Assembly: GCA_002722955.1 (NCBI GenBank)
Contig: PBMZ01000104.1
Span: forward strand, 1 to 54,593
Reading direction: 5' to 3'
DNA: 54,593 nucleotides
From: Planctomycetaceae bacterium
Lineage (GTDB): Bacteria > Planctomycetota > Planctomycetia > Planctomycetales > Planctomycetaceae
Of this stretch, positions 17,194 through 27,094 are shown one piece after another (positions within the stretch are counted from its first letter, which is position 1; each line of letters starts with the position of its first letter). Under the pieces are notes generated by a model. The model saw nothing but the letters and a program-made list of their open reading frames with translations. It ran no database searches and was not told where the DNA came from. A program made the position numbers and the translations under genes.

Positions 17194-17796
17194 ATGCACC
17201 TGCAACATTGCCCCAATTGTGGATACCTTGAAGTTCCCGCAGCGTGATCGACTTGCCCGATTTGCGAGGAAGAATTCGATCGTCAAGAGCGAGTCCGAAC
17301 TTCGAAGAAGGCGGTAAAGAAGAAAGCGGCAAGGAAGCGAAAGTCTGTGGCGCGGCGACAGCCCAGCGAAGCGCCCGGTGAACCGCCGAGGCAACGTTCA
17401 GCACGGCCGCGCCGTCGTCCCAATCGCCAACTGAACAAGGTTGTGATTCCTGGGATCTGCATCGCTTGCCTTGGTTTTTGGGCGCCGTTAACAGCGTCTA
17501 CGTGATGGTGATGCCGCCACCCGCGCCAATTGTTTACGACGATCCAAAGTTGACTGCGGCCGCCAAGCGAGGCGCGATCACCGGCCAAATGGCAGGGACA
17601 TTTCCAGTGCCTGTCTTCTACTGCGCCATGTTTGGGTGGCATAGCCATGGTCACTCATTGAAAATGCAGCTTGGCGATCATTGGCGTATCGTTGGGAATG
17701 ATGCCGTGCTCAATGGTCTTTTGCCTGTCGCTTCCAATCGGAATTTGGGCGCTCGTTGTGCTGAATCAATCTGATGTGAAAGAGACGTTTGATTAG
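17194..17796 (+). pseudogene. Decayed zinc-ribbon membrane-protein gene
   Basis: Read across three frames this stretch gives one protein. Frame 1 from the ATG at 17194 gives 'MHLQHCPNCGYLEVPAA', an in-frame TGA, then 'STCPICEEEFDRQER', a Lys/Arg-rich linker and 'VVIPGICIACLGFWAP'. A second frame continues with 'PPPAPIVYDDPKLTAAAKRG'. The third frame ends with 'LAIIGVSLGMMPCSMVF' and 'LPIGIWALVVLNQSDVKETF' at a TAG ending at 17796. Two CxxC pairs form a zinc ribbon, followed by membrane segments; the last block is a tail I associate with planctomycete membrane proteins. One stop and at least two frameshifts make it a pseudogene, unless the sequence has errors. Confidence 0.7.
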
Positions 17797-17951
17797 TGAA
17801 CGCCCAAACGATGGCGGCTGGAACCCACCACTACGAAGACGGCGCAGGTTGAAGGTGCAAGTACACAGACGGGCCCGCGAGCGGAGTCGCGGAGCCACGA
17901 GTGCGCAGGGCGAAGTCTTGGTGACTTTCGCTACGGTAAGACTTAGCAGCT
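17797..17951. other. Gap between the pseudogene and clpC
   Basis: No gene is seen. It contains a half copy (17911-17936) of the GTAGCGGAAG repeat family just beyond the clpC stop. Confidence 0.5.
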
Positions 17952-20498
17952 CTAGCTCTCGCCGCCTTCGTCCGAGCCTTCTGTGCTTCCGACGACTGCC
18001 AATTCTGGCTCTTCTTCGGGTTCGTCTGACTCGACGGTGCTGCCATCAAAGTCGAGACGTTTGTCGTCGCCGACTTCTTCAACTGTGACGCTGATCAGAT
18101 TCTTGCCCTCGAACGTGCCGCGTAGCAGTTCTTCGGCCAGTGGGTCTTCGATCCACGTTTCGACGGAACGACGCAGTGGGCGAGCACCGTAGTCCAGGTC
18201 ACCGCCCTTGTCGATTAAGAACAAGCGGGCGTCGTCGTTCAGTTCCAACGTCAAACCGCGTTCCAGCAGACGCTCGCGAACTTTGAGAAGCTCGATGTCG
18301 ACGATCTTCTTGAGATCGTTTTTCGTCAAGTTTTGGAACACCACAACCTCGTCCAAGCGACCGAGGAATTCTGGTTTGAAGTCTTTCTCGATTTCTTGCA
18401 TCAAGCGTTGCTTCATGCTGGCATAGCTGCTGTCTTCGTCCTTCGGAGCAAAACCGAATTGACTGCCCGAGTGGATCACGTGAGCACCAGCGTTGGTGGT
18501 CATGATCAAGACGACATTCTTGAAGTCCACCTTGCGACCAAAGCTGTCGGTCAAGTGGCCTTCTTCCATGATTTGCAGCAGCATGTTGAAGACGTCGGGG
18601 TGAGCCTTTTCGATTTCGTCGAGCAAGACGACCGCGTAAGGTCGACGACGAATCTTTTCGGTCAGTTGGCCGCCCTCTTCATAGCCGACGTATCCAGGAG
18701 GCGCACCGATCAGCCGGCTGACGTTGTGCTTCTCCATGTATTCTGACATGTCGATCTGAATCAAGGCTTCGTCGTCACCGAACATGAACTCGGCCAACGT
18801 CTTCGCCAACAAGGTCTTACCAACACCAGTCGGACCTGAGAACAGAAAGACGCCCGTCGGACGCTTCGGATCTTTCAGACCGCTGCGGCTTCGGCGAACG
18901 GCTTTCGAGATTTGCTTGATAGCTTCATCTTGGCTGATGACGCGTTTGTGCATTTCTTCTTCCATTTGAAGAAGACGCACGGCATCTTCGCTGGACAGTC
19001 GCGTCAGTGGGATTCCGGTCATCTTGGCGACGACTTCGGCGATGACTTCTGCGTCGACAACGCCATCGGTTTCCTTGGACTTCTCGCGCCATTCCTTGGT
19101 CAGCGATTCTTTCTTAGCTTTGATCTTGTCAGCTTGATCGCGAAGGCTTGCGGCCTTTTCGAAGTCTTGGTTGGCGACAGCTTCTTCCTTGGACTGATTC
19201 AAGCGGGAAGCTTCTTCTTCCAACTCCTTCAAGTCCGGAGGCTGCACCATCGACTTCAGGCGGATTCGGGCACCGCTTTCGTCGATGACATCGATGGCCT
19301 TATCTGGCAAGCAGCGGCCTGTGATGTAGCGAGACGACAACTCGACGGCCTTCTCCAAGGCGTCGTCGGTGATTTGAACTCGGTGGTGTTCTTCGTAGCG
19401 ATCTCGCAAGCCACGCAGAATCTCGACGGTTTCTTCGTCCGAGGGTGGCTCGACCATGACCGTTTGGAAGCGGCGTTCCAAGGCACCGTCTTTTTCGATG
19501 TACTTGCGGTATTCGTCCAAGGTTGTGGCACCAATGCACTGCAATTCACCACGGCTGAGCGCCGGCTTCAAGACGTTCGATGCGTCGATCGCGCCTTCCG
19601 CACCACCGGCTCCGACCAACGTGTGCAATTCATCAATGAACAAAATCGTGTTCTTGGCACGACGGACTTCGTTCATGACGGCTTTGATGCGTTCTTCGAA
19701 TTGACCGCGGTATTTCGTACCAGCAACCATCATGGCCAAGTCAAGCACGACGATGCGACGTTCACGCAGCAATTCGGGAACGTTGCCATCGACGACCATC
19801 TGAGCAAAGCCTTCGACGATGGCGGTCTTTCCAACACCAGCTTCGCCCAACAAGACGGGATTGTTCTTTTGGCGACGGCTAAGAATTTGAATGACGCGTT
19901 CGATTTCATCTTCACGGCCGATGACGGGGTCAAGCTTTTGTTGCTTGGCCAACTCGGTCAGATCGCGGCCGAAGCTGTCGAGAGCCGGAGTCTTGCTCTT
20001 GCCTGATTTCGAAGAAGAGCTGCTGCCACCAGAACGCTCGCCCGTTTCCGCTCCCTCAAGCCCGTGGCCGAGGAGGTTGAGAACTTCGTCGCGGACGTCT
20101 TCCAGCTTCAGTCCCAGATTCATGAGAACTTGAGCGGCGACGCCTTCTTGCTCGCGCAGAAGCCCAAGTAAGAGATGTTCGGTACCAACGTAATTGTGAT
20201 TCAGATTGCGAGCCTCTTCCATCGCGTACTCGATGACCTTCTTGGCACGCGGCGTCTGAGGAAGCTTGCCCATCGTGACCATGTCGGGCCCGGACTGGAC
20301 GATTTTCTCGACTTCGAGGCGAATTTTTCGCAGGTCGACATCCAGGTTTTTCAACACGTTCGCGGCAACACCGGAACCTTCTTTGACGAGCCCCAAAAGC
20401 ACGTGTTCCGTGCCAATGTACTCGTGATTGAAGCGCTGAGCTTCTTGGTTCGCCAGTTGCATGACTTTTCGAGCACGATCAGTGAATCGCTCGTACAT
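17952..20498 (-). CDS. clpC: ClpC, AAA+ protease/chaperone ATPase
   Basis: 848 residues from the ATG at 20498 ('[19 protein letters not shown]'), which has a GGGAGAG Shine-Dalgarno sequence 8 nt upstream; an in-frame start at 20537 is less likely. It has two N-terminal Clp repeats ('[16 protein letters not shown]' and '[16 protein letters not shown]'), AAA-1 with '[16 protein letters not shown]', a UVR-type coiled segment ('[20 protein letters not shown]') and AAA-2 with '[19 protein letters not shown]'. ClpC unfolds proteins for ClpP and is a quality-control factor in the cytoplasm. A Glu/Asp-rich tail closes the protein. It is monocistronic here. Confidence 0.97.
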   Translation of the reverse strand: MYERFTDRARKVMQLANQEAQRFNHEYIGTEHVLLGLVKEGSGVAANVLKNLDVDLRKIRLEVEKIVQSGPDMVTMGKLPQTPRAKKVIEYAMEEARNLNHNYVGTEHLLLGLLREQEGVAAQVLMNLGLKLEDVRDEVLNLLGHGLEGAETGERSGGSSSSSKSGKSKTPALDSFGRDLTELAKQQKLDPVIGREDEIERVIQILSRRQKNNPVLLGEAGVGKTAIVEGFAQMVVDGNVPELLRERRIVVLDLAMMVAGTKYRGQFEERIKAVMNEVRRAKNTILFIDELHTLVGAGGAEGAIDASNVLKPALSRGELQCIGATTLDEYRKYIEKDGALERRFQTVMVEPPSDEETVEILRGLRDRYEEHHRVQITDDALEKAVELSSRYITGRCLPDKAIDVIDESGARIRLKSMVQPPDLKELEEEASRLNQSKEEAVANQDFEKAASLRDQADKIKAKKESLTKEWREKSKETDGVVDAEVIAEVVAKMTGIPLTRLSSEDAVRLLQMEEEMHKRVISQDEAIKQISKAVRRSRSGLKDPKRPTGVFLFSGPTGVGKTLLAKTLAEFMFGDDEALIQIDMSEYMEKHNVSRLIGAPPGYVGYEEGGQLTEKIRRRPYAVVLLDEIEKAHPDVFNMLLQIMEEGHLTDSFGRKVDFKNVVLIMTTNAGAHVIHSGSQFGFAPKDEDSSYASMKQRLMQEIEKDFKPEFLGRLDEVVVFQNLTKNDLKKIVDIELLKVRERLLERGLTLELNDDARLFLIDKGGDLDYGARPLRRSVETWIEDPLAEELLRGTFEGKNLISVTVEEVGDDKRLDFDGSTVESDEPEEEPELAVVGSTEGSDEGGES

Positions 20499-21099
20499 TC
20501 GTCGCTCTCCCAATTTCTCCGAGATGTCGGAGCCCAAAGCGTCGACCGAAGTTCGGCCTACGCCTAGAATATTGTCTTCTTTTCGATAGCTGAAGAAGTT
20601 CTTGATGGACCTTCTTCGCGGTCTGTCACCGTTTAGGATACGTCACAACTCGGCGGATGCTGACGAAATTCCATAAATGGCAAGCAGTTCCGTAATTCGA
20701 CTTTTCGGCTCGATCCGGCCGTGTGAAATGAACCTTTGAAACAAAACAAAACGTGCGTTTCGTGGTAATCGGCATTACCGGACCGAGTCTGTCGGAATTC
20801 TAGTTCCCGTCCAGAAAAGAGGCAAGATACAGTGCCGAGCCTCGGGCCAAACCGGCCGTGAATCAGCCCAGCCCCGTGGTTCCTAAGCGGGTTAAACGAT
20901 TATCTTGAACGTGAATTGAAAACCGACGATTTCGTCTCAGAATGGGGTTTCCTTAGATCGCCAAAACACTTAAAACCCCGCATCTTAGTTTCGTGGCAAT
21001 GGGCTGCGCGGTGTCCAGTGACTCAAACTAAGCCCTCTCCTACTCATATCTTCATCCCACCTCACGATTTTGGTCATTCCTGACTGAGGCTCGCTTGCG
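20499..21099. other. 601-nt divergent intergenic region between clpC and rsmH
   Basis: No coding signal is visible. A small symmetric site GGTAAT-CGGC-ATTACC lies at 20764-20779 and could be an operator for clpC. A separate GGGGTTT ... AAACCCC pairing lies near 20943-20980. Promoters for both genes must be here but no convincing -35/-10 pair stood out. Confidence 0.45.
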
Positions 21100-22038
21100 A
21101 TGGCTGACTCAAGTGAAAGTCATCCGAAACAGCGATCTCGGGGAAAATCGACAGCGGTCCATGTACCGGTGTTGATGCGGGAAGTCCTCAAATACCTAGA
21201 TTTACAAACGAACCACCTTGTCGTTGACGGAACGGTCGGCGCGGCGGGACATAGTCAGCAGATTGTTCAACGGATTGGCATCGAGGGCCTGTTAATTGGC
21301 CTCGATCGTGATCCCATGATGCTTCAGTTTGCGGCCGAGAAACTTGGAGACGAACCAAATCATGTTTTGGTGCACTCGAGTTACTCGGAATTACCAGAAG
21401 TTTTGGAATCGTTAAACGAAAGAGTTCCCAACGGCCAAGTTGATCGAATCCTGCTCGATCTTGGGCTGTCGTCCGATCAGTTGGCTGACGAAGAGCGAGG
21501 GTTTTCCTTCGAATCTGACGGGGCTTTGGACTTACGGTTTGATACGAGTGTTGGCGAACCGGCTTTTGAGCTGCTAAGGCGGCTGGATGCCGGGCGCCTC
21601 GAACAGATTTTTAGAGATTACGGAGAAGAACGATTTGCGCGGCCGATTGCCGAGCGAATCGCCGAAAAACGCGGCAAAGCTCTTCGGACGGCGAGCGATT
21701 TAACTGAAGTCGTTTCTGCAGCTTTACCGCAATCAGTCCAAAAAACCGCGAGGAAACATCCGGCGACGCGTGTATTCCAAGCGCTACGGATTGCAGTGAA
21801 TGAAGAACTAACTCACCTAGATGATGCATTAAAGCAACATTTATTCGACTCATTGGCACGAGGTGGACGCCTAGTCGTGATAAGCTTTCATTCGTTGGAA
21901 GACCGACTCGTCAAGCAGACATTTCGGGGTGAGACATGGCAAAACCTGACATCGAAACCGATTACAGCCAGTCCGAAGGAACAGCGGATGAATCCGCGAT
22001 CGCGAACAGCGAAACTCCGGGCGGCGATCAAGAAGTGA
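21100..22038 (+). CDS. rsmH: 16S rRNA (cytosine-1402-N4)-methyltransferase RsmH
   Basis: 312 residues. 'HVPVLMREVLKYL', the SAM-binding 'VDGTVGAAGHSQQI', 'LIGLDRDP', 'RILLDLGLSSDQL', 'RGFSF' and 'RVFQALRIAVNEEL' with 'VISFHSLEDRLVKQTF' are the standard RsmH blocks, in order. It methylates C1402 of 16S rRNA in the decoding centre. As in most bacteria it heads a cell-division/wall cluster, but mraZ is not upstream. Its 3' end overlaps the next reading frame. Confidence 0.97.
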   Translation: MADSSESHPKQRSRGKSTAVHVPVLMREVLKYLDLQTNHLVVDGTVGAAGHSQQIVQRIGIEGLLIGLDRDPMMLQFAAEKLGDEPNHVLVHSSYSELPEVLESLNERVPNGQVDRILLDLGLSSDQLADEERGFSFESDGALDLRFDTSVGEPAFELLRRLDAGRLEQIFRDYGEERFARPIAERIAEKRGKALRTASDLTEVVSAALPQSVQKTARKHPATRVFQALRIAVNEELTHLDDALKQHLFDSLARGGRLVVISFHSLEDRLVKQTFRGETWQNLTSKPITASPKEQRMNPRSRTAKLRAAIKK

Positions 22039-23795
22039 CCCACGATAGCGAACCAGCCGGCACGGGCTCCGATGAAGATTGGGGCTTCGAGTCTAAGGGT
22101 TCGGGGATGTCCAAGGAAATGAAAATTGGCTTGCCCATCCTTCTGGTGCTCATTTGCGCTTTTGGCTTTGTTGCTTTTAAGAAGCTCAACGATGACCAAA
22201 TCGATCCTGGTGAGGAACTCAGCGCCTCGGCAGAATTCGGGGATACGGGCAGCTTAGAAGAGGAACTCACGGAAGAATCCACTGGCTTGGACGGTGATGT
22301 CACCGCAAGCGAATTTCCGCCCAGCGAGTTCGAACCAAGCGAGGCACCTCCTCAACAAGACGAGCCACCTGGATTTGAAGTCGTCGAGAATGACACAGGC
22401 TTCAATCCAACGATCGAAGAGAATGACCCCGGCTCGACCGTCCCAGAGACCGCCGACTTCAATCGGCCTGACTTTGGTGACCCGACGGAAACCGCCTCAA
22501 CCGAAGAAGACCCGCGACGAGGAGTCTTTGGTTCACCGAGCCCCGTCGACGACTCACAGCCTTATGTCGACGACAAGCCGTCTTATGAAGACACTACTCT
22601 TCCCGAATCAGGAACTCCTGATTTCAACGACACGACATCTACGTTTCCCGACGAATCAGAAAACAACAATGGGCTCGATGATTCGACACCCACCGTTGAG
22701 CACAACCTGTTCGGAAACAACACAACGCTTGAACCTGCTAATGAAATTGGTGATCCGACAACTCTCGAAGGTGACCCCAACGGGACGAACTTGAGCAAAG
22801 ACGACTTGGGGGCTTCCGGCATCCCCGTCGAAAGCGACCCAGAAGAGTCAACATTCGATACCTCGTCTCGATTACCTGGCATGCGGCGTTCCGATCTTCC
22901 CGGGACCAGTGGAAGCGACATTGTCGACGGAGGCGTTGACAACGGATATGCACCAACTTCCGACCCTGGATTCGACCCTAGCATTGATGATAAGCTCGGT
23001 GAGTACGAGCCAATCAACTCGGGAGAAGCTAGTGCGGAAAGCTCGACGATCGTTACCAGTGAGCCCGACTTCGGAGAGGCCGAAACCGGTGGCAACGGTG
23101 ATCGGTCACTTGTCGGGGATCACACAGAACAGCCTGACTTCGGTTCAAACGACGCCGGATCGAACGGTTTTCAGCCTCCCCGCGGATCGGCAACCGTGGA
23201 ATTGGAAAACCCAGAATTCTCGTCGCCGCCGCGAAGTCTTGATTCAAGCGTCTCGAGCTTCCCGGGCGAGGCAGTGCAAGGGGACGAGTACGAAGTGCAA
23301 GATTCCGATAATTTCTGGGTGATCGCCAAGCGACTCTATGGCGAAGGACGATTCGGTATTGCTCTGGCCGAACACAACAAGTCCCGAGTCAAGGATCCTC
23401 GCCGAATGCGACCGGGCACGGTCATTGAAGTTCCCACAAGAGATCAGTTGACGGCCATGTATGCCAAGCTGATTCCTCGCGGCGCACCACGCAGAACGGT
23501 CGCGACTCGTGAGCCAGTAGTTGCTGCACCGACCACATCCGGTGATCGCTCGATTCGCAGAGGGTTCTACTACAATAAGTCCGGACGTCCGATGTACCGC
23601 ATCGGCAGCGACGACTCGTTGACGGAGATTGCCGAACAACACTTGGGACGAGCTTCGCGATACATTCAGATTTACAATCTCAATCGCGAACTTCTGCGTA
23701 ATCCCGATGACCTGAAAGTTGGAACGGCGTTGGTTCTTCCTCGCGACGCCTCCGAGGTGCAACTCGTCCGCAAACCGCGCGGCAGACGATACTAA
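21936..23795 (+). CDS. Membrane-anchored protein with long acidic linker and two C-terminal LysM-type domains
   Basis: 619 residues if read from the ATG at 21936, which overlaps rsmH by 103 nt. Alternatives are a GTG at 22035 that overlaps the rsmH stop as GTGA, or Met58 (22107, 'MSKEMKIGLPILLVLIC'). A single membrane segment ('IGLPILLVLICAFGFVAF') is followed by roughly 370 residues rich in Asp, Glu, Ser, Pro and Thr, then two LysM-like units: 'GDEYEVQDSDNFWVIAKRLY' and 'MYRIGSDDSLTEIAEQHLG' leading to 'LKVGTALVLPRD'. LysM binds peptidoglycan. Sitting between rsmH and ftsL/ftsI, it is a good candidate for a division or wall-anchoring factor. Confidence 0.82.
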   Translation: MAKPDIETDYSQSEGTADESAIANSETPGGDQEVTHDSEPAGTGSDEDWGFESKGSGMSKEMKIGLPILLVLICAFGFVAFKKLNDDQIDPGEELSASAEFGDTGSLEEELTEESTGLDGDVTASEFPPSEFEPSEAPPQQDEPPGFEVVENDTGFNPTIEENDPGSTVPETADFNRPDFGDPTETASTEEDPRRGVFGSPSPVDDSQPYVDDKPSYEDTTLPESGTPDFNDTTSTFPDESENNNGLDDSTPTVEHNLFGNNTTLEPANEIGDPTTLEGDPNGTNLSKDDLGASGIPVESDPEESTFDTSSRLPGMRRSDLPGTSGSDIVDGGVDNGYAPTSDPGFDPSIDDKLGEYEPINSGEASAESSTIVTSEPDFGEAETGGNGDRSLVGDHTEQPDFGSNDAGSNGFQPPRGSATVELENPEFSSPPRSLDSSVSSFPGEAVQGDEYEVQDSDNFWVIAKRLYGEGRFGIALAEHNKSRVKDPRRMRPGTVIEVPTRDQLTAMYAKLIPRGAPRRTVATREPVVAAPTTSGDRSIRRGFYYNKSGRPMYRIGSDDSLTEIAEQHLGRASRYIQIYNLNRELLRNPDDLKVGTALVLPRDASEVQLVRKPRGRRY

Positions 23796-23804
23796 TGAAA
23801 TGTC

Positions 23805-23880
23805 CAATGACAAGCACCAATGACCAATGTCATTGCGCTCGATTCTCATTGGTAATTGGTCATTAAATCATTGGTCATCG
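23805..23880. repeat. AATGACCAATG-type repeat cluster
   Basis: Several direct and inverted copies of a CCAATGACCAATG unit (23814-23830 and 23847-23879) can fold into a hairpin. It fills the gap between the LysM gene and the FtsL-like gene. Confidence 0.65.
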
Positions 23881-23886
23881 CTTCTC

Positions 23887-24192
23887 ATGTTCTTTCGCTT
23901 CGGCAGCGCTGTGATCTTGGCTGTTGCGATTTCTCTGGTCAGCATTGCGCTAGAGAAACGCAATATGGAGCTGCGCCGCGAGATCAGCTACCAAACTTTT
24001 CAGACCGAGGTCTTGGTCGAGTTGCATTCCAAGCTACGCTCGCAAACTCAAAAGGCAGCGGCACCAATGAAACTGATCGACTCGTTGGAGTCTGGCGAGT
24101 TAGAACAGCGACAAATCAAAGTGAACGAACAAGCCGCTGAAGATTCCCTTCCCCTGCTGAACTGGCAACGCTCGACACCCTACTTTCGATGA
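23887..24192 (+). CDS. Small FtsL-like membrane protein
   Basis: 101 residues from the ATG at 23887; a longer reading from 23827 would run through the repeat cluster. There is one N-terminal membrane segment ('FGSAVILAVAISLVSIAL') then a helical stretch ('EKRNMELRREISYQTFQTEV') typical of FtsL/FtsB-like coiled proteins. Sequence alone is too short for firm assignment; the place between rsmH and ftsI, where ftsL sits in other bacteria, supports the call. It overlaps ftsI by ATGA (24189-24192), so the two are translationally coupled. Confidence 0.7.
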   Translation: MFFRFGSAVILAVAISLVSIALEKRNMELRREISYQTFQTEVLVELHSKLRSQTQKAAAPMKLIDSLESGELEQRQIKVNEQAAEDSLPLLNWQRSTPYFR

Positions 24193-25982
24193 AACCAACA
24201 TCTGCACCATCCCGTTCATTCGCTCTTCGAGGATTGGACGATCGAACGCGAACGGTTGTTGCCGTGCTGGGATTTGTGTGGCTGGTATTAGCCGCGCGGT
24301 TGGTTCATCTTCAATGGGTCAATCACCGGCCGTTGGCCAGCCAAGCTTCCGAACAGCGTAGCTTTTATCAAACGCGAGCCGCACCGCCAGGAGAAATTCT
24401 TGATCGCACTGGACGAGTCGCGCTGGCGATGACCATTACGGCTCGCAGCGTTTTCGTCGACCCAAGCCGTGTTGACGACCCACTCGAGCTTGCGCAAAAA
24501 CTTGGCGAGGCCTTGAAGCTCGATGCCATGCCGCTTGCCGAGAAGATTGCTGCGCACTCGGATCGACAGTTCGTGTGGATCAAGCGTCGAATCACGGAAC
24601 AGGAAGAAGAAGCCGTCCGCGAGTTAGGTCTCTCGCGAGTCGTTTGCGGTTTGCGAAACGAGTACCTCAGACAGTACCCGATGGAGAGCCTCGCCGCTCA
24701 TATCATTGGTCTTCGAGACATCGATGGAGTTGGCCGCGGCGGTGTTGAACAAAGTCTCGATGCGATCATTCACGGCCGACCGGGACGCATCCGTCTGGTC
24801 AGAGACGCCCGTTATCGCATCATGGAAGTTCACGAGTCAGTCGAACAACCGCCGATCCCGGGTCAAACAGTCCAACTGACAATCGACGTCGTTGTGCAAT
24901 CGTTCGTCGAACGCGAACTGAACCGAATCGTTGACAAGTGGGCTCCCAAGAGCGCCACCGCGATCGTCATGGATCCGCACAACGGTGACATCTTGGCGAT
25001 GTCCTCGCGACCAACGTTCGACCCCAATGCACCCGGAAACGTGGATCCCAAAGCCTGGAAGAACCACGCGATAGCATCGGTTTACGAACCGGGATCAACG
25101 TTTAAGCCATTCGTTGTTGGATGGGCGTTGGACAATAAAGTGATCACAACGGCATCACGGTTTGATTGCGAGAACGGCCGGTATCGCATGGGCACGCGCC
25201 TGCTCAAAGACCACGGCCGCCACGGCGTCCTGAACGTGACGGACATCTTGGTCAAATCGAGCAACATCGGCATGGCCAAGATCGGCGAGTTGCTCGGCAA
25301 CAAAGAACTCTACCGCTGCGTTGTTCACTTCGGCTTTGGTCAACCAACGGGCATCGAGTTACCCGGGGAGATCAACGGTTTGGTTCGAGACTACGACAAG
25401 TGGGACCGCTACTCGACCGGTTCGATTCCGATGGGGCAAGAGATCGCCGTCACACCGCTGCAACTGATCACCGCTCACGCAGCACTCGCCAATGGTGGCC
25501 GCTTAGTTTGTCCGCGGCTGGTTCACGAAGTCACCGAGACTCGGCGCCTAGCAGAACAGCATGACGAGGAAACTCAGAACAAGGTCCTCGCCATCAACGC
25601 CAGTATCGATGCCTCATCGAGTAGCATCGTCTCGCAAACTATCGACGCCGAGATTGCGGACTGGATCATTTCAGAGCCCATGGCCAATGTCGTAACGCGA
25701 GGTACCGGAAAATCTGCGCGGCTGAAGGAATACAAGATTTACGGTAAGACCGGGACGGCTCAAAAACTCGATCCAGCCACTGGCAAGTACTCGACTAAGC
25801 ACCACGTCTGCTCCTTCATCTGCGGCGGCCCCGTCCCCAACCCGCGAGCGTTGGTCTTAGTACTAGTCGACGAGCCAACCAAAGGTACCGTCCACTATGG
25901 CGGAACAGTCGCCGCGCCAGCCGCGTCAGAGATTCTCAAAAAGACGCTGATGCACTTGGGTGTCGCGCAAAACGGTCAGTAG
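24189..25982 (+). CDS. ftsI: Division-type penicillin-binding protein (FtsI/PBP3, class B transpeptidase)
   Basis: 597 residues. One N-terminal membrane helix ('VVAVLGFVWLVLAARLVHL'), a class B dimerisation domain starting 'RAAPPGEILDRTGRVAL', then a transpeptidase domain with nucleophile Ser303 and Lys306 ('GSTFKPF'), Ser357-Ser-Asn359 ('KSSNIGM') and Lys520-Thr-Gly ('YGKTGTAQK'). It crosslinks septal peptidoglycan outside the inner membrane. There is no PASTA domain. FtsZ is missing from most planctomycetes, so a retained rsmH-LysM-ftsL-ftsI block raises the question of how this enzyme is directed to the division site. Confidence 0.95.
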   Translation: MKPTSAPSRSFALRGLDDRTRTVVAVLGFVWLVLAARLVHLQWVNHRPLASQASEQRSFYQTRAAPPGEILDRTGRVALAMTITARSVFVDPSRVDDPLELAQKLGEALKLDAMPLAEKIAAHSDRQFVWIKRRITEQEEEAVRELGLSRVVCGLRNEYLRQYPMESLAAHIIGLRDIDGVGRGGVEQSLDAIIHGRPGRIRLVRDARYRIMEVHESVEQPPIPGQTVQLTIDVVVQSFVERELNRIVDKWAPKSATAIVMDPHNGDILAMSSRPTFDPNAPGNVDPKAWKNHAIASVYEPGSTFKPFVVGWALDNKVITTASRFDCENGRYRMGTRLLKDHGRHGVLNVTDILVKSSNIGMAKIGELLGNKELYRCVVHFGFGQPTGIELPGEINGLVRDYDKWDRYSTGSIPMGQEIAVTPLQLITAHAALANGGRLVCPRLVHEVTETRRLAEQHDEETQNKVLAINASIDASSSSIVSQTIDAEIADWIISEPMANVVTRGTGKSARLKEYKIYGKTGTAQKLDPATGKYSTKHHVCSFICGGPVPNPRALVLVLVDEPTKGTVHYGGTVAAPAASEILKKTLMHLGVAQNGQ

Positions 25983-26068
25983 GCGATCGCTGAAAAGTTG
26001 GTGACGATTTACGCGATCTCGACACATGTGTTATGGTCGATTGCTAGTTTCGGCCCCGCGCGAATCAC

Positions 26069-26133
26069 TGGAGTCCAGGCTTTAGCTGCCAATGCACCCT
26101 TCACCCGAGTGAGCGCCTAAAGCCTGACTCCAA
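26069..26133. repeat. Palindromic repeat (GTTGGAGTCCAGGCTTTAG family), copy 2
   Basis: The arms 26069-26085 and 26118-26133 differ by one deleted base. The loop resembles the reverse complement of the copy at 17016-17091, so both belong to one family in opposite orientations. Confidence 0.85.
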
Positions 26134-26177
26134 CTGCCTGTGCATCAGGTCCAGCTCTCCTCTTTCCGTTGATAATA

Positions 26178-27077
26178 ATGAAGCAGTTTTTGCCACTTCT
26201 GGTCGCCATCGTCTTGGGTTCTATTTGCACGCATGCTATTGCTGAAGATCTGACTTCTGGCGAGTACTTTGTGACTCAGACTTGGTCACAGGAAACCGAT
26301 TTTCGACGGCCATTCTTTGTCAATGTGCCAAACCAACGACAAGAAGCAGAGCTGCCAGTCTTCATTTTCTTGCATGGCAATGGTGGCAATGCAAAGGGAG
26401 CCATGAATGGTTTCTTGCGGCGAAATCGGGAGCTGGCAGCTCAGTACATAACCGTGTTTCCGAACGGATACCGAGCGAGCTGGAATATTTCTGCGGAACG
26501 ATCGAAGGCGGACGAAGTTGTGTTCATCGAAGCCATTGTCAAGAGATTGGCCAAGTATGAAAACGTGAGTTCGAACGAGTTCAGCATCATGGGCAACTCG
26601 AACGGAGCGGCGTTGGTCAACCAATTGATGATTGAAAGCAAGCTGCCCAACGTACGCAACTTCATTAGCGGTGTCAGTCCGTTGAATGTCTTTCAGCACG
26701 ATGGCATGAACTTTAGAGCCAAGGGGAAGGACAACAACTACAAAGAGATTGCGAAGCCGATGGTCGGAAAGCGGTTGATGAATATCTCGGGTACTGAGGA
26801 CCGGCTAATCCCTTATCGCGGCGGACCATCGCGAGTGATTCCGGCGAAAGGTGGCAAGCTGGGTTTCGTCGATGCCGAAGAATCGATTTTCTTATGGGCG
26901 AAGCAGATGGGATACAAAGGCAAGAAGCTCTCAAAGCCCAGTCGTGTGGAAGGTAAGCTGGGAGTCTTCAGTTATCTCGATGGCGACGTGATCCACTACA
27001 AAGTGGTTGGTGGAGGGCATGGAGCGACAGGCGCCATCAGCGAGCAAAAGTTGCTTAAATTCCTTAAAGCCAAGTGA
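26178..27077 (+). CDS. Secreted esterase of the polyhydroxyalkanoate-depolymerase / LpqC type
   Basis: 299 residues from the ATG at 26178; a TTG three codons earlier is less likely. The signal peptide 'FLPLLVAIVLGSICTHAIA' is followed by 'FIFLHGNGGN' (oxyanion region), nucleophile Ser141 in 'GNSNGA', a likely Asp in 'GTEDRLIP' and His in 'GGGHGA'. This order fits the alpha/beta-hydrolase family that includes feruloyl and acetyl-xylan esterases and extracellular PHB depolymerases. The substrate cannot be told. It is preceded by a palindromic repeat and converges with the next gene. Confidence 0.85.
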   Translation: MKQFLPLLVAIVLGSICTHAIAEDLTSGEYFVTQTWSQETDFRRPFFVNVPNQRQEAELPVFIFLHGNGGNAKGAMNGFLRRNRELAAQYITVFPNGYRASWNISAERSKADEVVFIEAIVKRLAKYENVSSNEFSIMGNSNGAALVNQLMIESKLPNVRNFISGVSPLNVFQHDGMNFRAKGKDNNYKEIAKPMVGKRLMNISGTEDRLIPYRGGPSRVIPAKGGKLGFVDAEESIFLWAKQMGYKGKKLSKPSRVEGKLGVFSYLDGDVIHYKVVGGGHGATGAISEQKLLKFLKAK

Positions 27078-27094
27078 TCGCCGCGCAGAACGGA

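Noticed and set aside
18912..20006. Long plus-strand open frame (364 codons) opposite clpC
   Set aside because: It is antisense to a certain gene, has no start-site support and its peptide is low-complexity Asp/Phe/Val-rich, typical of the shadow frame of a Glu/Lys/Arg-rich gene.
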